This document shows positions 1 to 13,043 of a DNA stretch of 64,000 nucleotides, piece after piece. Position 1 is the stretch's first letter, and every line of letters begins with the position of its first letter. Position numbers and translations under genes: made by a program. The DNA comes from Plectrocnemia conspersa (Eukaryota; Arthropoda; Insecta; Trichoptera; Polycentropodidae), in contig VTFK01000090.1 of the NCBI GenBank assembly GCA_009617715.1, forward strand, positions 62,001 to 126,000, read 5' to 3'. The notes beneath the pieces were generated by a model, which was not told where the DNA came from, made no database searches, and was given only the letters and a program-made list of their open reading frames with translations.

Positions 1-2745
1 TAATCTAAGCAATAAAACGAGCAGTTAATAATTTAAAATTTAACTCCATGACATATGATATATTTTGCTTTATGAATATTATAAATAAAATAGCTTTGAT
101 AAACATATATTTAAGAAATAAAATCTTTTTTTTACATTTAAATGCAATAAATTCAAAAAATACAATTACCTTTGACAACAACGTTTTAAAAAAGAAAAGC
201 AAAAGCAGGAAGAGAAAATATTTAGGTATGTAATATAAAAAATGATTCTTGAAAAAGAAGGTAGTCATTTAGTTTAATTCTTAGTTTAGTTACAAAAGAC
301 CCTTTTATATTCTATAAATGTTTTATTATTTTTCTACATGTTTATTTTATATATACTAAGTATTAGTCTTGCTGTCTAGTATCTTTGATTTTTCATTTAA
401 AGCTTTTTTTACAGCTGCGTCAAGCTTCTGAGCTAGAAATAATAATTATGTATTGAGCATTTATTGGGTATTTTTGTAAATCTGAATTTAATAAATAAGC
501 AAGTACAGCAAAAAAGAGATCTAATGTCTGTTTTAAAAAATTCCATAGACTTGAATGGCAACGCTGCCAAACACTTTCATATTACCGCTTTTAGTAAAAA
601 AAATAATTTTCATTATTGAAGTAGTGTATGAGACAAAACAATATTTTTGTGTATGATAAACGTTTTCTTGAATTTAAAAATGTGTTTAGGTAGAAAAAAG
701 TATTTTCAGAACTAACTTTAATAGTTTATAACAGACATTAATTTTGAAGTACCAGAAAAAAATTATCATCCAAAGATATTTAATAAAATATATTTTTTTT
801 AATCATATTATTTTTATTATTAATATTATTATTAAACATTATTTATTTATCGTGTACCGTATGTACATTGTACATATATAGATAATGGTTCGTTCGCTTT
901 TGAGGTGGGTCGAGAAAACTGTTCTTCTAATTAATGCTTTTGATAAAAACAAACTTGAAAACTTAAAGCTATCTTTAATAGATAAGCAGTGAATGAAAAA
1001 CGGAGGAAAAGCAACTTCCGTTTGCACAAAATGGACACAATGTGCAAAAGCTACACAGGCCCCCGGTGCCGAGTTTTATTTTCCAAACAGCTTTAAGCAC
1101 TTTAATTAAAAGCAAATGAAGCTTCATATCTTCATTTAGCTTTACGGCCTCGTTCAGAAAAATTGCTTATGAAAAGGTGCTTTGTTCGCTGATGGTCTAT
1201 TATAGACCTTCCATAAAATGTTTTTCAATTATGAAGGAGGAAAAAGTATATATCTATAGCTATAATATATACATACACGTACATTTATATAAATATAGGG
1301 CGATCCACAAATGTATATAAATACTGGCGAAATATTTAGAAATTGTAGTTAAAATTATGTTATGGCATTAGCGCCTAAAATTTTAAATATGTTTTAAGAT
1401 ATTTAACATGGAATATACTAAATTTATTTACGAATATGGAATAAAGTTAGCAGCATTAAGATGGAAATATGATCTAATTCGATAGTTTTAGTAAGGTTTA
1501 TTTTAATAAAAATAAATTTAGATGTCCAAGTGTATTAAATATTTTACTGGCAATTTGACAAGCCCCAAAAGGCCCCCAAATCATCCTAATTAGTGCAAAC
1601 GTCGAGTTTTAAATTATTAAAAAAAATAAGCTCGTATCAGTATATTATATGTTTAATTTTATTAAATTTCTTTAATCCAAAAATGTTTAATATTTTGTGT
1701 GTATATACTATAAATTTAAATATTTAAAATAAGTATGAACACGTGGTTTGTGAATTATTTACAAAACAATAATAAAAAAAATCTTGTATATTTTCTAATG
1801 GTTAACTCTGTATCTAAGGGTACGTAAAAATATAATGTAATATAACTTTGTTATATAAATATTTACATTGGAGCGTTTTCTCGTTAAAGTTTTCCAATAA
1901 TAACTATACTTTTTCAATTTATCATATTTGATTGATCCGGTAATGTATAAAACTTTTCCACATACACATGATATATTATTAATATGGGGATTTTCATATA
2001 AATCAGATGAGCAAAAAGTTTGAGGGTATTTTTAATACTTAATCGAAAGTATTGGTATACTAATAATAAACATTAAGAGATTTTGTAATAATAACTAGTT
2101 TAATAAATAAAATAATGATAGATTTAAATTTAACATTTTTAATTTTAAACTGGTTTTTGGGTATAAAAGACTATTACAGTTACTATGTAATTTTGATAAA
2201 ATCTGGTTAAATAATATTATAATACACAACAATACATATTTAAATATTTTTTTATAAAAATATTATGACTTATTTTTATATTGTTTATTAATAAATAAAT
2301 AAAATATTATATTAAATTTTAACTTATACTTCTATGCAGTTTTAACACCATCTATTGGTGAAAACTGTTATTTTCTTACATTAATATGAAAAATAAAAAA
2401 AGTTATCGTTTTCTAATTTTATTTAAAATACATTGTTTTATAATATAATAATTTTACATTGTAATTTAATATTTTATAATAGGGGAAAAAGCGGAAATAA
2501 TTAGGACAAGGATATTGGTATATTTATGGAACATTAAACTAATTGTTAACATACTTTAGTTAAATGGATAAAAATTATTAATAAAATTAATTTAATGAAA
2601 CCAATTTCCATTTTGATTATTGTAAATATATTTTACCATTTATACTAATTTATATAATTAGATTAAATATATACGAACATTTTATATTTATCCAATTCTA
2701 TATAAAAACCTTAGTTAATGTAAATACAAATTATTAATGTTAAAA
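1..2745. other. Intergenic, AT-rich, with one complex island
   Basis: No supportable gene was found. Most of the stretch is low-complexity A/T sequence with many stops in all frames. About 840-1230 is different: it is less AT-rich, has few simple runs and no convincing reading frame, and reads like a conserved noncoding element or a distal promoter. This is a judgement from base composition only; no comparison with another species was possible. Confidence 0.5.
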
Positions 2746-3483
2746 ATGTTGCGTCATAAACTCTGTTTTATTTTTTATTTTTTTATGTTTTATAATTCAG
2801 TCTGGTCTTCCAGAGTAAGTATATATTTATAGGCATTAAAGCGATAGCAATTAAAAAATGTATTATTATAATTTTAGACTTATTTCGCATCCATGGAAAG
2901 ACTTGAATTGACAGCACACGAAAATTATATTGCAAATATGAATTATTCCTATAAAAGAATAAATAGAACATCTCCTTACTACATAAATATTGAATACAAT
3001 CTTTTAAAAACATGGGATACGAACGTCACGGTAAACTTTATGTAATATATCTTAATGCATTATAAAACATGCCTTAATATGTTTTTGTAGATGGATATAA
3101 AATCTTACGAATGGAAGAACAACCAATATAAAGAGAGCATTATATCATACAAAAGCGAACTATGTGAATTATTAAAAAATGATAAATTCGTTATGAATAT
3201 CGTTCAACAATTTTCCAATTTACCAAAAAAATGTCCAGTTCCAGTACGTATTAATTTTATTTTCTTCTATTTTATTAATATTACCAAATATATTTTACAG
3301 GTTGGATATTTCGGTATAAAAAACATGATCATGGACGCAAAATATCTACCGCCATTTTTACCAGCTTCCAAATGGTATATAAACTTAAGGTTTTATGTGA
3401 AAAACCCTGATATCGACATATTGATAACTAGAGTTTATATGAAAGTCGAAAGAAATTTACGCACGTCTAAAAAAGGACCATAG
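2746..3483 (+). CDS. Small secreted protein, DUF1091/MD-2-like family (copy 1)
   Basis: Four exons (2746-2814, 2878-3030, 3091-3243, 3301-3483), all phase 0, give 185 aa. Exon 1 encodes a signal peptide (MLRHKLCFIFYFF...). The start at 2746 was preferred to the in-frame ATG at 2785 because it supplies the hydrophobic core. Exon 3 holds a W-x-x-N-x-Y element and two cysteines (ELCELL, KKCPVP). Exon 4 has LPPFLPASKWYINLRF, matching the proline-rich and aromatic C-terminal pattern of insect DUF1091 proteins, which are predicted MD-2-like lipid-binding secreted proteins. It is the most divergent of the seven local copies: it lacks the FFYGKF motif and has only two of the four conserved cysteines. 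It ends 14 bp from the convergent copy 2. No function is assigned. Confidence 0.8.
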
Positions 3484-3497
3484 ACTAAAAAAGATAA

Positions 3498-4236
3498 CTA
3501 ATCTTTGCCTATACTCATTATTGCATAATAACATAACACTTTACTTTTCTTAATGAACCAATCACACACGAATTTATATTTTCCGTAAAAGAAATTATCA
3601 CCTAATAACTTATGCACTATAAAATTAATATTAAGTTTTTCATCCGCTGTAAAATTCTAAAAAATAACCACATATAAGTTTATTTTATTATTGTTATAAT
3701 ATTTTGCTTAAAAAAAATTTTAGACTCACCGCTTGTATAATACAATCCTTAAAATTATATTTTTCCGGTAAAATCTTTAGAATAGTAAAATAATAGCAGA
3801 TATTATCCTGTTTGTATGTAAAACTCTTCACAAACTTTCCATTGCTCCATTTATAGACGTGAAACTTTCCCTTAAAATAATATTGATGAAAAAGTGTTTT
3901 ATATTTCATATGTATTAAATAAATATTTAAAATTTACCTGAATAGGTCCAAGCTCTTTAAATATTTCTATATGAGCATTATATGTTGTATTAGAGCCTTT
4001 AAATGATTTGAAGCTAAAGTTACTGTAAGGAGTAAATTTTGCATCGTAACAAGGATCTGCTTCCAGTATTGTGGCTAAAAACGGACCCTACAAATAATAA
4101 TTACCACAAATATATTCTTATAAATAACTAAAAGATCCTTAAACTTGCTTACAAATGTTTCACTTCCATCTGCGTGTATTATATAGAAAAATAAGCCAAT
4201 AGTAAATTTAACTATTTGATATGGCACTAATGACAT
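3498..4236 (-). CDS. Small secreted protein, DUF1091/MD-2-like family (copy 2)
   Basis: Four phase-0 exons, listed in transcript order: 4153-4236, 3938-4087, 3730-3870 and 3498-3656, giving 177 aa. Exon 1 is a 28-residue signal-peptide exon (MSLVPYQIVKFTIGLFFYII). The mature protein has the four cysteines shared by most copies: ADPCYD in exon 2, NICYYF and KDCIIQ in exon 3, and VLCYY in exon 4. It also has the family signature GDNFFYGKYKF. The cysteine spacing suggests two disulfides, as in secreted lipid-recognition domains; the ligand is unknown. It is convergent with copy 1 with only 14 bp between stop codons, so the 3' UTRs must overlap or be very short. All splice sites are GT-AG. Confidence 0.85.
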
Positions 4237-7200
4237 TTTTATACACTGTATATTGTAAAGGAAAATAAATATTTCTAGTACGGTTTTATATATGTTATTA
4301 TAGTTATTCTATAAACGATACATTAGTGACCAATTATTGTATAATTTTATTCGGAACAAAATATATCATCATAATTTTATATTCATATATACGATATAAT
4401 AATTATATGATGATATAGTCGTGTTTTTTTAACTGGATGATATACTACATAAAAAATCATTTTTTATTTTATAATATATGTAGTTATATCATCTACGTAT
4501 GTATGTACATTACAATATTAAAAAAAACCTGATAAACCTAAATCAATTAAATTATACATATATAGATAAACGATATTTTTTTAACATTGCTTTAATTTTA
4601 TTTTTTGAAAGTATATGCTTACTAGCTATTATCAGAAATATAATAATAGTTTAGAATAATATATAATCAGAAATATAATTGGTTTTACTCGGTAGATACA
4701 TTAAAAAACATAAAGCTCAAACAAAATGTGGAGATGAAAAATTATATACAAGGAACAAACGTCTATATAATTTTACATATAACAAATTAAGTTTACATTC
4801 ATAAAATATATATGGAAAAAAAACATTTTTTTCATTTGAAACTATTGCTGCTAAAGTGACATTATTCCTCTTCCAATTTTAAGTCCAAAGTAGCCTTTAA
4901 AAAATTGTATATAATTTCCAACTTATTTCGATAAAAACTGGTTACTAATATTAAAAAAATTCTGTAACTATAGAATGCCTTTTACTAATTTATCGTTTCT
5001 CATTATTACAAAAAAATATATTTTCTCTCTCTGAATATTTTAATCCATATATTCGAATATCCAAACCTTTTTTTGTAACTATTCATTATTCGATTATTTG
5101 TATAAATATTTGTAAAGTATTTGTTCATCATCTAGGTTTACCAAAAACTGATCAACTATAGTATAATAAATCTTTATGTATTACTGCAATGCAGGTAGTC
5201 ACTTTTTTCTTTGTTTACCTTTTTGTTTAGCGAAATTTATCTTTTTATCATGATATTATTTAAAATAGTAATTGCCATAAAAACAAGTAGTTAACAAACG
5301 AAGTAATTAACAAAAAACACCTGGGGTTGTTGTTAAGCAGATGTGAATTGATTTTATTAACAATTTTAAATGAATTCGAATAATGTTAAGTCTATCTAAA
5401 GGAATTTATTACAGTATATGTTTAGTTGTATCCCTTTCAAGATAAAGTATAATTAAAATTAAATTTGGTACTGATTTAAAGTTTGCAATAATTATTGCTC
5501 TGTTATTTTTAAAATTAAAATATATAGTCCTGATACTTGTTAACATAAAATTATGTTTTATGTACCTCTTTTTCTTGTTTAATCATTATTTTGATTTTTA
5601 CAATATTTACGAATATATTTAATAGGCTAATGACTTGACTTAAATTCAAAATATCCAATAAATCGAGTTATTTGGAATTACTTAAAAATTGAATTTTTAA
5701 TTCAAAACTGAAATCCATCTTATCTTTGATGATTTCATCTTTGCTGAATATTTTTTTAGTTTTATAGCTATTCAAATCCTAATTTATCTATAATATTAGC
5801 AAATTAAGAATATAATAATATATTTGTAATTTATAATTAGTTAGTAACTATTTAATTACATCTAATAATATGTTATTATATTCTTATTTTTTAAACTTCA
5901 ACTGACCAACGCTCACTCTGCTACTCGAAAAGCATTTTGTAAGTATGGATAATATTTGTTTAAATTTTAAAATAATATTTTAATAATTTTAGTATTTTAC
6001 TGCTAAAAAGCGTACAATAAATATATTTATTATAATTTATTTTTCTTATCAAGCATAATAAAGATGGATTGGGCTCAATGTTAGACATAACTGATAAAGA
6101 TATTTCTGTGCCCACTTGAAATAATGAAGCAATTGTACTGGTAAATCCAAGTGTAACATTTCTAAAGATACATAAGCTCTGAAATGCTAGAGCCCTTATT
6201 TTAATTATCTGCATAATTGCCAACTACTTGTGTAACTGAACCTTCTCAGTCAAATTTAGAATGGAAAACTCCACCCCTAACCAGTTTATAATAGGAGTAC
6301 CTTAGTGCAGTGTTCTCGATCTTCGTCTATTTATTACTTTTCAAACCATCATAACCCAACAAGCCATGTTTACGAATGACCTAGCGATATATACGTGATC
6401 ATTAAATAGAAACCAAATTACTAAATAGTTTTAAGGAAGTTTACAGTAGCTGTGTTATTTTTAAAGAAAACCGTTAATTAAAAAAACGTCATCAAAACAG
6501 GGACTAATTTTTTATTCGTAAATCAAAAGTCAGGCGATTCCTTGTGCAGGCTCGGTCAAATAAATTGATCTTTACTTAGACCTATATCTTTATTGAAAGA
6601 TATAAGCAGAAATCATGATAGAAAAAGCTCTAGCTTCAAAACTCCTCAAAAGAAGTCTTGGTTGTAATGATTAACTATTTCTGTATTAATTTCTGATCTG
6701 ATCACAGTGCTAACATAGCTCATTTATGGTCCAATATATCTGATAGTTTCTTCCGTGATAAACGTTATCTAAGATAGGTGTTCAAGGATTACCATAAATG
6801 CCCACCCAATAACTAGCCTTAAGCATATTATATTATAAAAGTTTATTTCTTATATAGACATAGGTAAAATAGCATACAGATATATTAAATGCACAATACT
6901 GGTTCATAACCATTTACATTGTTTACAAATTGTTAAGTTATACAATAACATAAAAAGAATAATAAATTATACGAGAGTATAATAAATTAAAGGAAAAATA
7001 CATAAAACTTTTACAAATTTAAAAAATCAAAAAAAAAAAAAAAAAATTTGGAAAAGAATGAAGCAGATGAGAAAAACAAATTATACAAAATACCTAATAT
7101 ACAAAATAAAACACATACAAAGGTAAATAAACCTAGCCCTGTAGACCTGAAACTGATGATACTGCGACGAGCTTAACTGCATCAAAGCAATATGTGAATA

Positions 7201-8381
7201 GCCTTAAGCATCTTCACTTGTAAGGTAAGAGTTTATTAACAATAAAATATTTTTCTACGGACAGATGTTTAAACTTGTTTAGAAATATAAAAAAGAAGAA
7301 GAGAACTAATGCTTGTCTCACTAATCTTTGCAAATACAAACATATGTTATTTAAACACGTGTTAATTATAGATCCGCATCCATGTAATTACTACTGTGAC
7401 AGCTGTAAGTTCCCAGTGAAAGTGAAAGCGCCATTTGTACAGTTTGGAATGCATGCAAGAGTCGCTCGCAGTTAGATCTTACATTCAGTATGTATTTAAT
7501 ATTTTATGTAATATATGTAAACCATTTTAGTCAAGTACATCAACATACTATTTGTAAATAAATGTTGTTAAATAGTTGTAGGTGTTTTAAATAGTTTGCA
7601 CGATTTTGTTAAGGAGAAAATTGTATTTAATTTGCAAAGAGATTTTTAACAACTTTCTCTTTATAAATAAAAGATATGACTTAGGGAATAAAATACATAC
7701 GTGCATTAAGAAATAAATTATAATAATAAGTCTTTTTATATTTTCTGTTTATGTTTATATTATTTATTATATGTTTGTTAAGTAATATTTATTTTATTTG
7801 TGACAGTATTAGTTAGTACCTTACAGATATGTTTAAAATAATTTCTAAAAAGTCATATTTCGTAAGAAATATGTATATTTTGTAGATATTTGTATTATTG
7901 TATACACACAATATTAATATTATTTTGTATATTCAAAATACATATTTTTTTAATATTACAGTCAATTTGTTATTTGTATTTTTTTTAAGATTTTAAAACT
8001 TATTATATCGTTATTACTTTTCAATATTTTTAATTTTAGTAATTTTAATCTATTTATTCGTGATGTTAAAAAATGTTTAATAAAATATCATAAAAAAATC
8101 AGTAGTAGTTTTATGTATAATAATTAATAATTTCTGCAATGTTAAAATTATTCTAAACAAAAAAAAGTTATATTATAATAATATTTTATTGAAATCATCA
8201 AATAAAAACTTAAGTTCAAACCAAGAACACACTTCAAAGTAAAAGTTATTTTTCAATTAATTGACCAAATTAAATACATAAATATTATATAGGATCAAAA
8301 TATGCATATTTAAACTAAATAGGCTTTTAATCAAAATCTGCGCTATATTATTGTATACAGGTATTTCTGAATATACAAAAA
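4237..8381. other. Intergenic, AT-rich
   Basis: No confident gene. An imperfect inverted repeat lies at 4434-4493. A minus-strand open stretch at 6040-6223 (with LGFTSTIASLF) faintly recalls the C-terminal part of P-element/THAP9-like transposases, but it is short and unsupported by neighbours. About 5900-6800 and 7130-7470 are less AT-rich; a plus ORF at 7275-7475 has no recognisable domain, no signal peptide and no family. A long A-run occurs near 7030-7047. Confidence 0.45.
4434..4493. repeat. Imperfect inverted repeat (hairpin)
   Basis: The left arm GATGATATACTACATA pairs with the right arm TATGTAGTTATATCATC, with one extra base, around an AT-rich loop of about 25-30 nt. It lies just upstream of copy 2. 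It could be a small MITE remnant or a chance AT-rich hairpin; no flanking target duplication was recognised. Confidence 0.4.
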
Positions 8382-9131
8382 TTACAATGGAATTATAGAC
8401 ATTATTGCGATAACACACAGTACTCTAATTTTTTTAGATGACCACTCAACATGAAATTTAAACTTTCCATAAAAGAAACTATTTCCGAAAAATTTGTGGG
8501 TAGCCTCATTCAAGTCCATTGACGTGTCACCTTTAATGTCCTTAAAATAAATAAAAAATGTATATATCACATATTATTATATTGTTTAAAATAATCAACT
8601 ACAATAATACTAACCGGTGTCAAAATACAAGTATCCTTTGCAACTGCCATACTTTTATCTAACATTTGCATTGCCAAAAGTAATAACACACATTTGGTTG
8701 ATTGTACACAATTGACTGTACGTATTTTCCGTTTGTAAATTTGTAAGCTTTTATTCTTCCCTAAATTTTTGATATTAATTAATATATTGAGTTAATTCTT
8801 AATATGCATTTTAAATTACCGTCACAGGGCCAACATTTTTAAGAATCGTAAAGTTAGATACAATACTCTTCTTATCTTCTTGTAGAACGATATTAAAATA
8901 CGTATTTGGGGTTGATTTTCCATCGTTGCATGTTTCCATTTTCTCCATCAAGATTTGATAGGGGCCCTCAAGAATATTGATGTTAATAGTTTTTTTTTAT
9001 ATTATATAATAAATAAAAATATGAGGTTCAATGAAAATATATGTTACATAATTTGAACTGCCATTTACACTTCCAATACAAATCATTAAGAAGTATATCA
9101 AAAGTGTATGTAATATACGTGAAGCTTCCAT
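8382..9131 (-). pseudogene. DUF1091/MD-2-like secreted protein copy 3, frameshifted
   Basis: Same four-exon plan: 9048-9131 (28-aa signal peptide MEASRILHTLLIYFLMICI), 8820-8966, 8615-8760 and 8382-8540. Exons 1, 2 and 4 are open and carry the family cysteines and GNSFFYGKFKFHVEW. Exon 3 is 146 nt, where the siblings have 141-147 nt in exact multiples of three. The frame runs into ...NVCYYFWQCKC-stop, while the expected continuation (LLAMQMLDKSMAV ... DTCILTP) is in another frame, so one nucleotide is missing near 8680. Splice sites remain intact. It is either a recently dead copy or an assembly indel; the rest of the gene looks under normal constraint. Confidence 0.8.
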
Positions 9132-9880
9132 GACGGTACAATTGTCAATAACATATGTTGTAAGTTATTAACCTAACATTATAAATCACAAAGACTCTCA
9201 AGAAGTTCAATGTAAAAAATTAAAAAAATATATAAGACATTTATGATGACGCTAAAATAATAATACAAATATTTAATAGTTATAATTAAAAATAAATAAT
9301 TAATTAACAATCCATTTATTATGAATAAAACATATTTTATTATACTATAAAAATATTTGAAAAACTTTGTAAATATAATTTAAAATAAATTGCATAAAAT
9401 CGTTTATCCGAAATAAACGTTGATAATTTTAAGGTCATTAAATAAATTTAGGCAAATCATAGGTAATTTATGTATAATAATTGTATATTATATGTTTTCA
9501 AATAAAATATATGTATTTATATTATTAAAGCATGTATATAAAAGAATTTATTGGGTTTTATATTTACATATTTTTAATTTTTATTATCAATAAAGCACAT
9601 GTTTTACTTTATTTATAAAAAAAACCTTTAAAGTATAAGAATGTAAATTTATATTATATATATTATTATTGTATATTTAACCTAGGTAATTAATTCATAG
9701 CATAAAAATATGTCACAGACTTCTCTAACGATGATTATATTTTAATGTAACATTTTTTTACGTACAATACATTACAACAAATAATGATTTATTACCAATT
9801 TAAATTTAATCTGCTTTTAAAATCCGGTATATAATAGGTGTTTTTATAAAACTTTAACCATTTCTTCATAAACTTCAAAA
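9132..9880. promoter_or_regulatory. Divergent intergenic region between copies 3 and 4
   Basis: About 750 bp separate the oppositely oriented start codons of copies 3 and 4, so this stretch must hold both promoters. It is strongly AT-rich. Many TATA-like strings are present, but none can be singled out as functional. Confidence 0.4.
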
Positions 9881-10600
9881 ATGTGTTATTGGCTACAGTG
9901 TTTTATTTTTAGTATAATTATAGTATTTTCTGAATCGCAATTGGCTAAACGAGTAAGATTCATAATCATTTTTATTTTCTTACTGTACAATAATTAATTA
10001 AATTACTTTTAGGGTAAATACAAATCAAAGATCGAATGTTTAAGATCCTGTCAATATAATGATTTGCCTCAGCGTTCAACAGAACTCGAATACAAAGTGA
10101 TAAATAATAGTTCTCTCGATATATATTTTTCAGTGGTAAATGAAGTCGGACCTGTGTTGGTAAAAAACATTTCTAAGAACATCAATAATCAACCATTGAA
10201 TTATTTTAACTTGGTTAATTTTATTTAGGGCAGTGTAAAAGCTTACAAATTTAAAAATGGTAAATACTTTGAAGATTTTGCCAACACATTCAAACCTCTT
10301 TGTAAATTTAATATAATAATTAAAAATCTACCAGCTCCACTAGATTTTGACGACAAATGCATTTTTAAAAAGGTTTATATGCTGTTGAATTAATAAATTG
10401 ACTATCTATTGTATATAATTTTAATATTATTTTATTTTCAGAAAAATTATACCGCCACCAATGTAAACTTAGATAGTATACTTCATCAAATGATAGGCAA
10501 CAGTTTTTTCTATGGAAAATTCAAAATTATTTTTGCATGGTATACCAAAAAAGAAACGGTGCAATGTACTGAATTTGAACTTATGATTGTACCTTTATAA
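9881..10600 (+). CDS. Small secreted protein, DUF1091/MD-2-like family (copy 4)
   Basis: Exons 9881-9952, 10013-10159, 10229-10372 and 10442-10600, all phase 0, encode 173 aa. The first 24 residues (MCYWLQCFIFSIIIVFSES...) are a signal peptide. Family cysteines appear as RSCQYN, PLCKF, DKCIFKK and VQCTEF, and exon 4 has IGNSFFYGKFKIIFAW. The polyadenylation hexamer AATAAA at 10599-10604 overlaps the TAA stop codon (10598-10600), so the 3' UTR is probably very short. This is one of only two copies on the plus strand. It is intact and likely functional; its role is unknown beyond family similarity to secreted lipid-binding proteins. Confidence 0.85.
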
Positions 10601-11530
10601 TAAAATATGAATTTACCTGAGTAATAAAAATAAAAATAATTCGTTCGCAAGAAACGTATTTTTTATTACTAAATAATGTTAAACGTGTAATGAATAAGCT
10701 ATTGTATATTTATAGCAGTTATATTTTTATAAACGTGTATTACAAAATTATGAATACAAAAAAAAACATCTTTAAAACTAGTTACAAGTTTCTGGTGTAT
10801 AACGATTTTTTTTAGTTTACAAAAGTTTATGCAGAATCATAATAATAGTACAAAAAATATAGTATAGAGTTTGGGATACCATCTTATTCAATTTAAAAAA
10901 TCTTATGCTAGTTTAAAATCATATCTAATGCTGTTTTCAAATCTTATCTTATGTTAGTCGAAAATCTTCTAATTAGTTATTTAATATAAGCAACAATCTA
11001 ATTTTCAACAATTTCCTTACGTTGAAGAATTTTGCTGGATTGATATTATTTTTTATGTTTAATTTATATAACGGTAATTAAATCTTTAACCAAGATAAAA
11101 TAAAAATATAATCTACAAACACAAAATAAAATAAAAAAAACTATTTAAGCCCCGAATAAAGCGAATTAATCTGTAATAAATACTTTAAATAAATACATGG
11201 GTTGTGTTAACGCATGATAAATTATTATAGTTTAAGCTAATTGTCTCCTATTTTAATGAAGTATTCTATGCCAAAAAAAAATAGTGAGTTAACCCAAATA
11301 AATACATACAAATTTTTACATTGCCACTACTACGCCTAAGACTCACTTCTTATTTATCGTATTATCAAATACTTGCCATTTTTAATTCAAACGAAATTCA
11401 ATATATTTCTCAGATGCAAATCTCATAGTTGCATAGTTGCAAATCTCATGTTCCTGGAAAAGCACTTTATCAAGCAGCTGGTAAAAATTCTATACTTTGC
11501 GTATAAAATACAGATTTAAATATTATTTTA
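10601..11530. other. Intergenic, nothing recognised
   Basis: AT-rich sequence with homopolymer runs. It lies between copy 4 and the hAT insertion. No reading frame, RNA or repeat was recognised. Confidence 0.5.
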
Positions 11531-11538
11531 GTGCTACC

Positions 11539-12580
11539 TAGGGATTCTGAAGTCTCGGGTTTTTTCGATTCCCGGGACTCAAGACCCAAATTTTTAAAGT
11601 CACGGGAATTCCCGGGACTCGAGACTTTGATTATTTTTCGTATAATCATGAAAAAAAATTATGGTAAAAAATTAACTTATTATTATTAACTTTAATTAAC
11701 TTATTATTATTAACTTTAATTAATTTATTATTATTAACTTATATTATTTGTGTTATAGGTACGATAGATGAAAATTTATTAAAACAATTTAAAAACACTT
11801 TATTCGATATTTACTTAAATTTAATTTATTACAATTTTTTTAATCGAAATATTTATATCAATATTAAGTTAAAACCTTTACTTTTGTAAAAAAAATATGT
11901 TTTAAAAAAACACCAAAGGCGTTTAATGATGAATCACATAGCCTGTTCCTGGTTTTTGTGGCAAATATTCCAGATGTAGAAAAAAACTCTCGCTTTCTGT
12001 AGATGTTGGCTTAATTGTAAGCAATGATTTGAATAAAAGCTCTAGATTCGGAGTTTGCTTGATAGTTGAGTCTAATATCTGAAACTCCTCTTTAAAGTTG
12101 AATTTTTTATTTCTAGTCGTTGAAATATTTTGGTGGTTCGTGCGACAGAGTTGTGTTGATTTCAAATATTTTTTTTAAAAGGAAATTAACAATAATTTCA
12201 GAAGTTAATAAAGTGGCATCTCAACGACTTAGAGCTTCAACTGCCAGTTTTATAGAAGTGAGTACTTCACAAATATTTTCCAATACGTGAATTCATTCCA
12301 AATTTGGCCGATGCCAAGATCAATTAATGATTTTCTAATGCAATTTCGTAACTTTTAAAATCTCGAGATCATGGGTAATAAGGAATTCCACCTTGTCTTC
12401 ATATCGAGACATAAATTAAGCTCGACATCAAATTCGCTCTTTACATATTTTTGTGAAATTGCACTTTGGAAAGTCTCGAGTCCCGGGTTATTAATTTTTA
12501 AATTCTCGGGACTCGAGACAGCAAAATATCTTTGAATTCTCGGGAATAAATTCCCGGGTTGTCTCGACACAGAATCCCTA
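11539..12580 (-). mobile_element. hAT-family DNA transposon, internally deleted and inactive
   Basis: The element is bounded by an 11-bp perfect terminal inverted repeat, TAGGGATTCTG (11539-11549) and CAGAATCCCTA (12570-12580). It is flanked by an exact 8-bp target duplication GTGCTACC (11531-11538 and 12581-12588), diagnostic of hAT. Subterminal copies of CCCGGGACTC sit near both ends (11571-11580, 11611-11620, inverted at 12478-12487), likely transposase-binding sites. Minus-strand coding debris includes a part with LDMKTRWNSLLPMI (about 12355-12450), a typical hAT motif, and a C-terminal dimerisation part. In the latter LLTIKPTSTESE is followed, after a 1-nt frameshift near 11985, by FSTSGIFATKTRNRL. 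About 1 kb is far shorter than an autonomous hAT, so most of the transposase is deleted. It may be mobilisable in trans. Confidence 0.9.
11672..11743. repeat. 24-bp tandem repeat, three copies, inside the hAT element
   Basis: A 24-bp unit beginning TTAACTTATTATTATTAACT is repeated three times, with a few mismatches in the third copy. It lies within the noncoding left part of the hAT element, close to its subterminal motifs. Confidence 0.8.
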
Positions 12581-12588
12581 GTGCTACC

Positions 12589-13043
12589 CCATTATCAGTA
12601 CTTGCATTTACACTTACCTACCGTTAAAATTATCTTAAAAATATTGTATATTTTAATCCATTATTTTTTTCATTATAACTTGTTCTTTACAGTAATTATA
12701 ATTTTTAAATTATATTACTTAAGTAATTTTATTTTGTTAATGACAATGTTATTTTATTAAAACAAATATTCTATACTTACTAAATACAAAATTAATAATC
12801 TTAAAAGACTTTTATTTATTAAGTGTACATTTAAAATTGCAAAAGTATGACAGCTTAATAATTAAAAATATTAGATACATACATATTGTAAAATATTTAT
12901 AAATTTAAGAATTAAATAAAAGATAGTGTTATATTAAAAAGCACTGGAAAAATATAGCTCGCTCTTGTGAACATTTTACAAAATATCTACCTGTTCATCT
13001 TTTGAAATCCCTCTATAAACTAAATTACCTATGCCAGTTGCGT
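12589..13043. other. Intergenic, nothing recognised
   Basis: AT-rich spacer between the hAT insertion and the 3' end of copy 5. No feature recognised. Confidence 0.5.

Noticed and set aside
7275..7475. Plus ORF with a CNYYCDSC cysteine pair suggesting a zinc-binding peptide
   Set aside because: Only one CxxC pair, a basic low-complexity start, no partner motif and no supporting exons.
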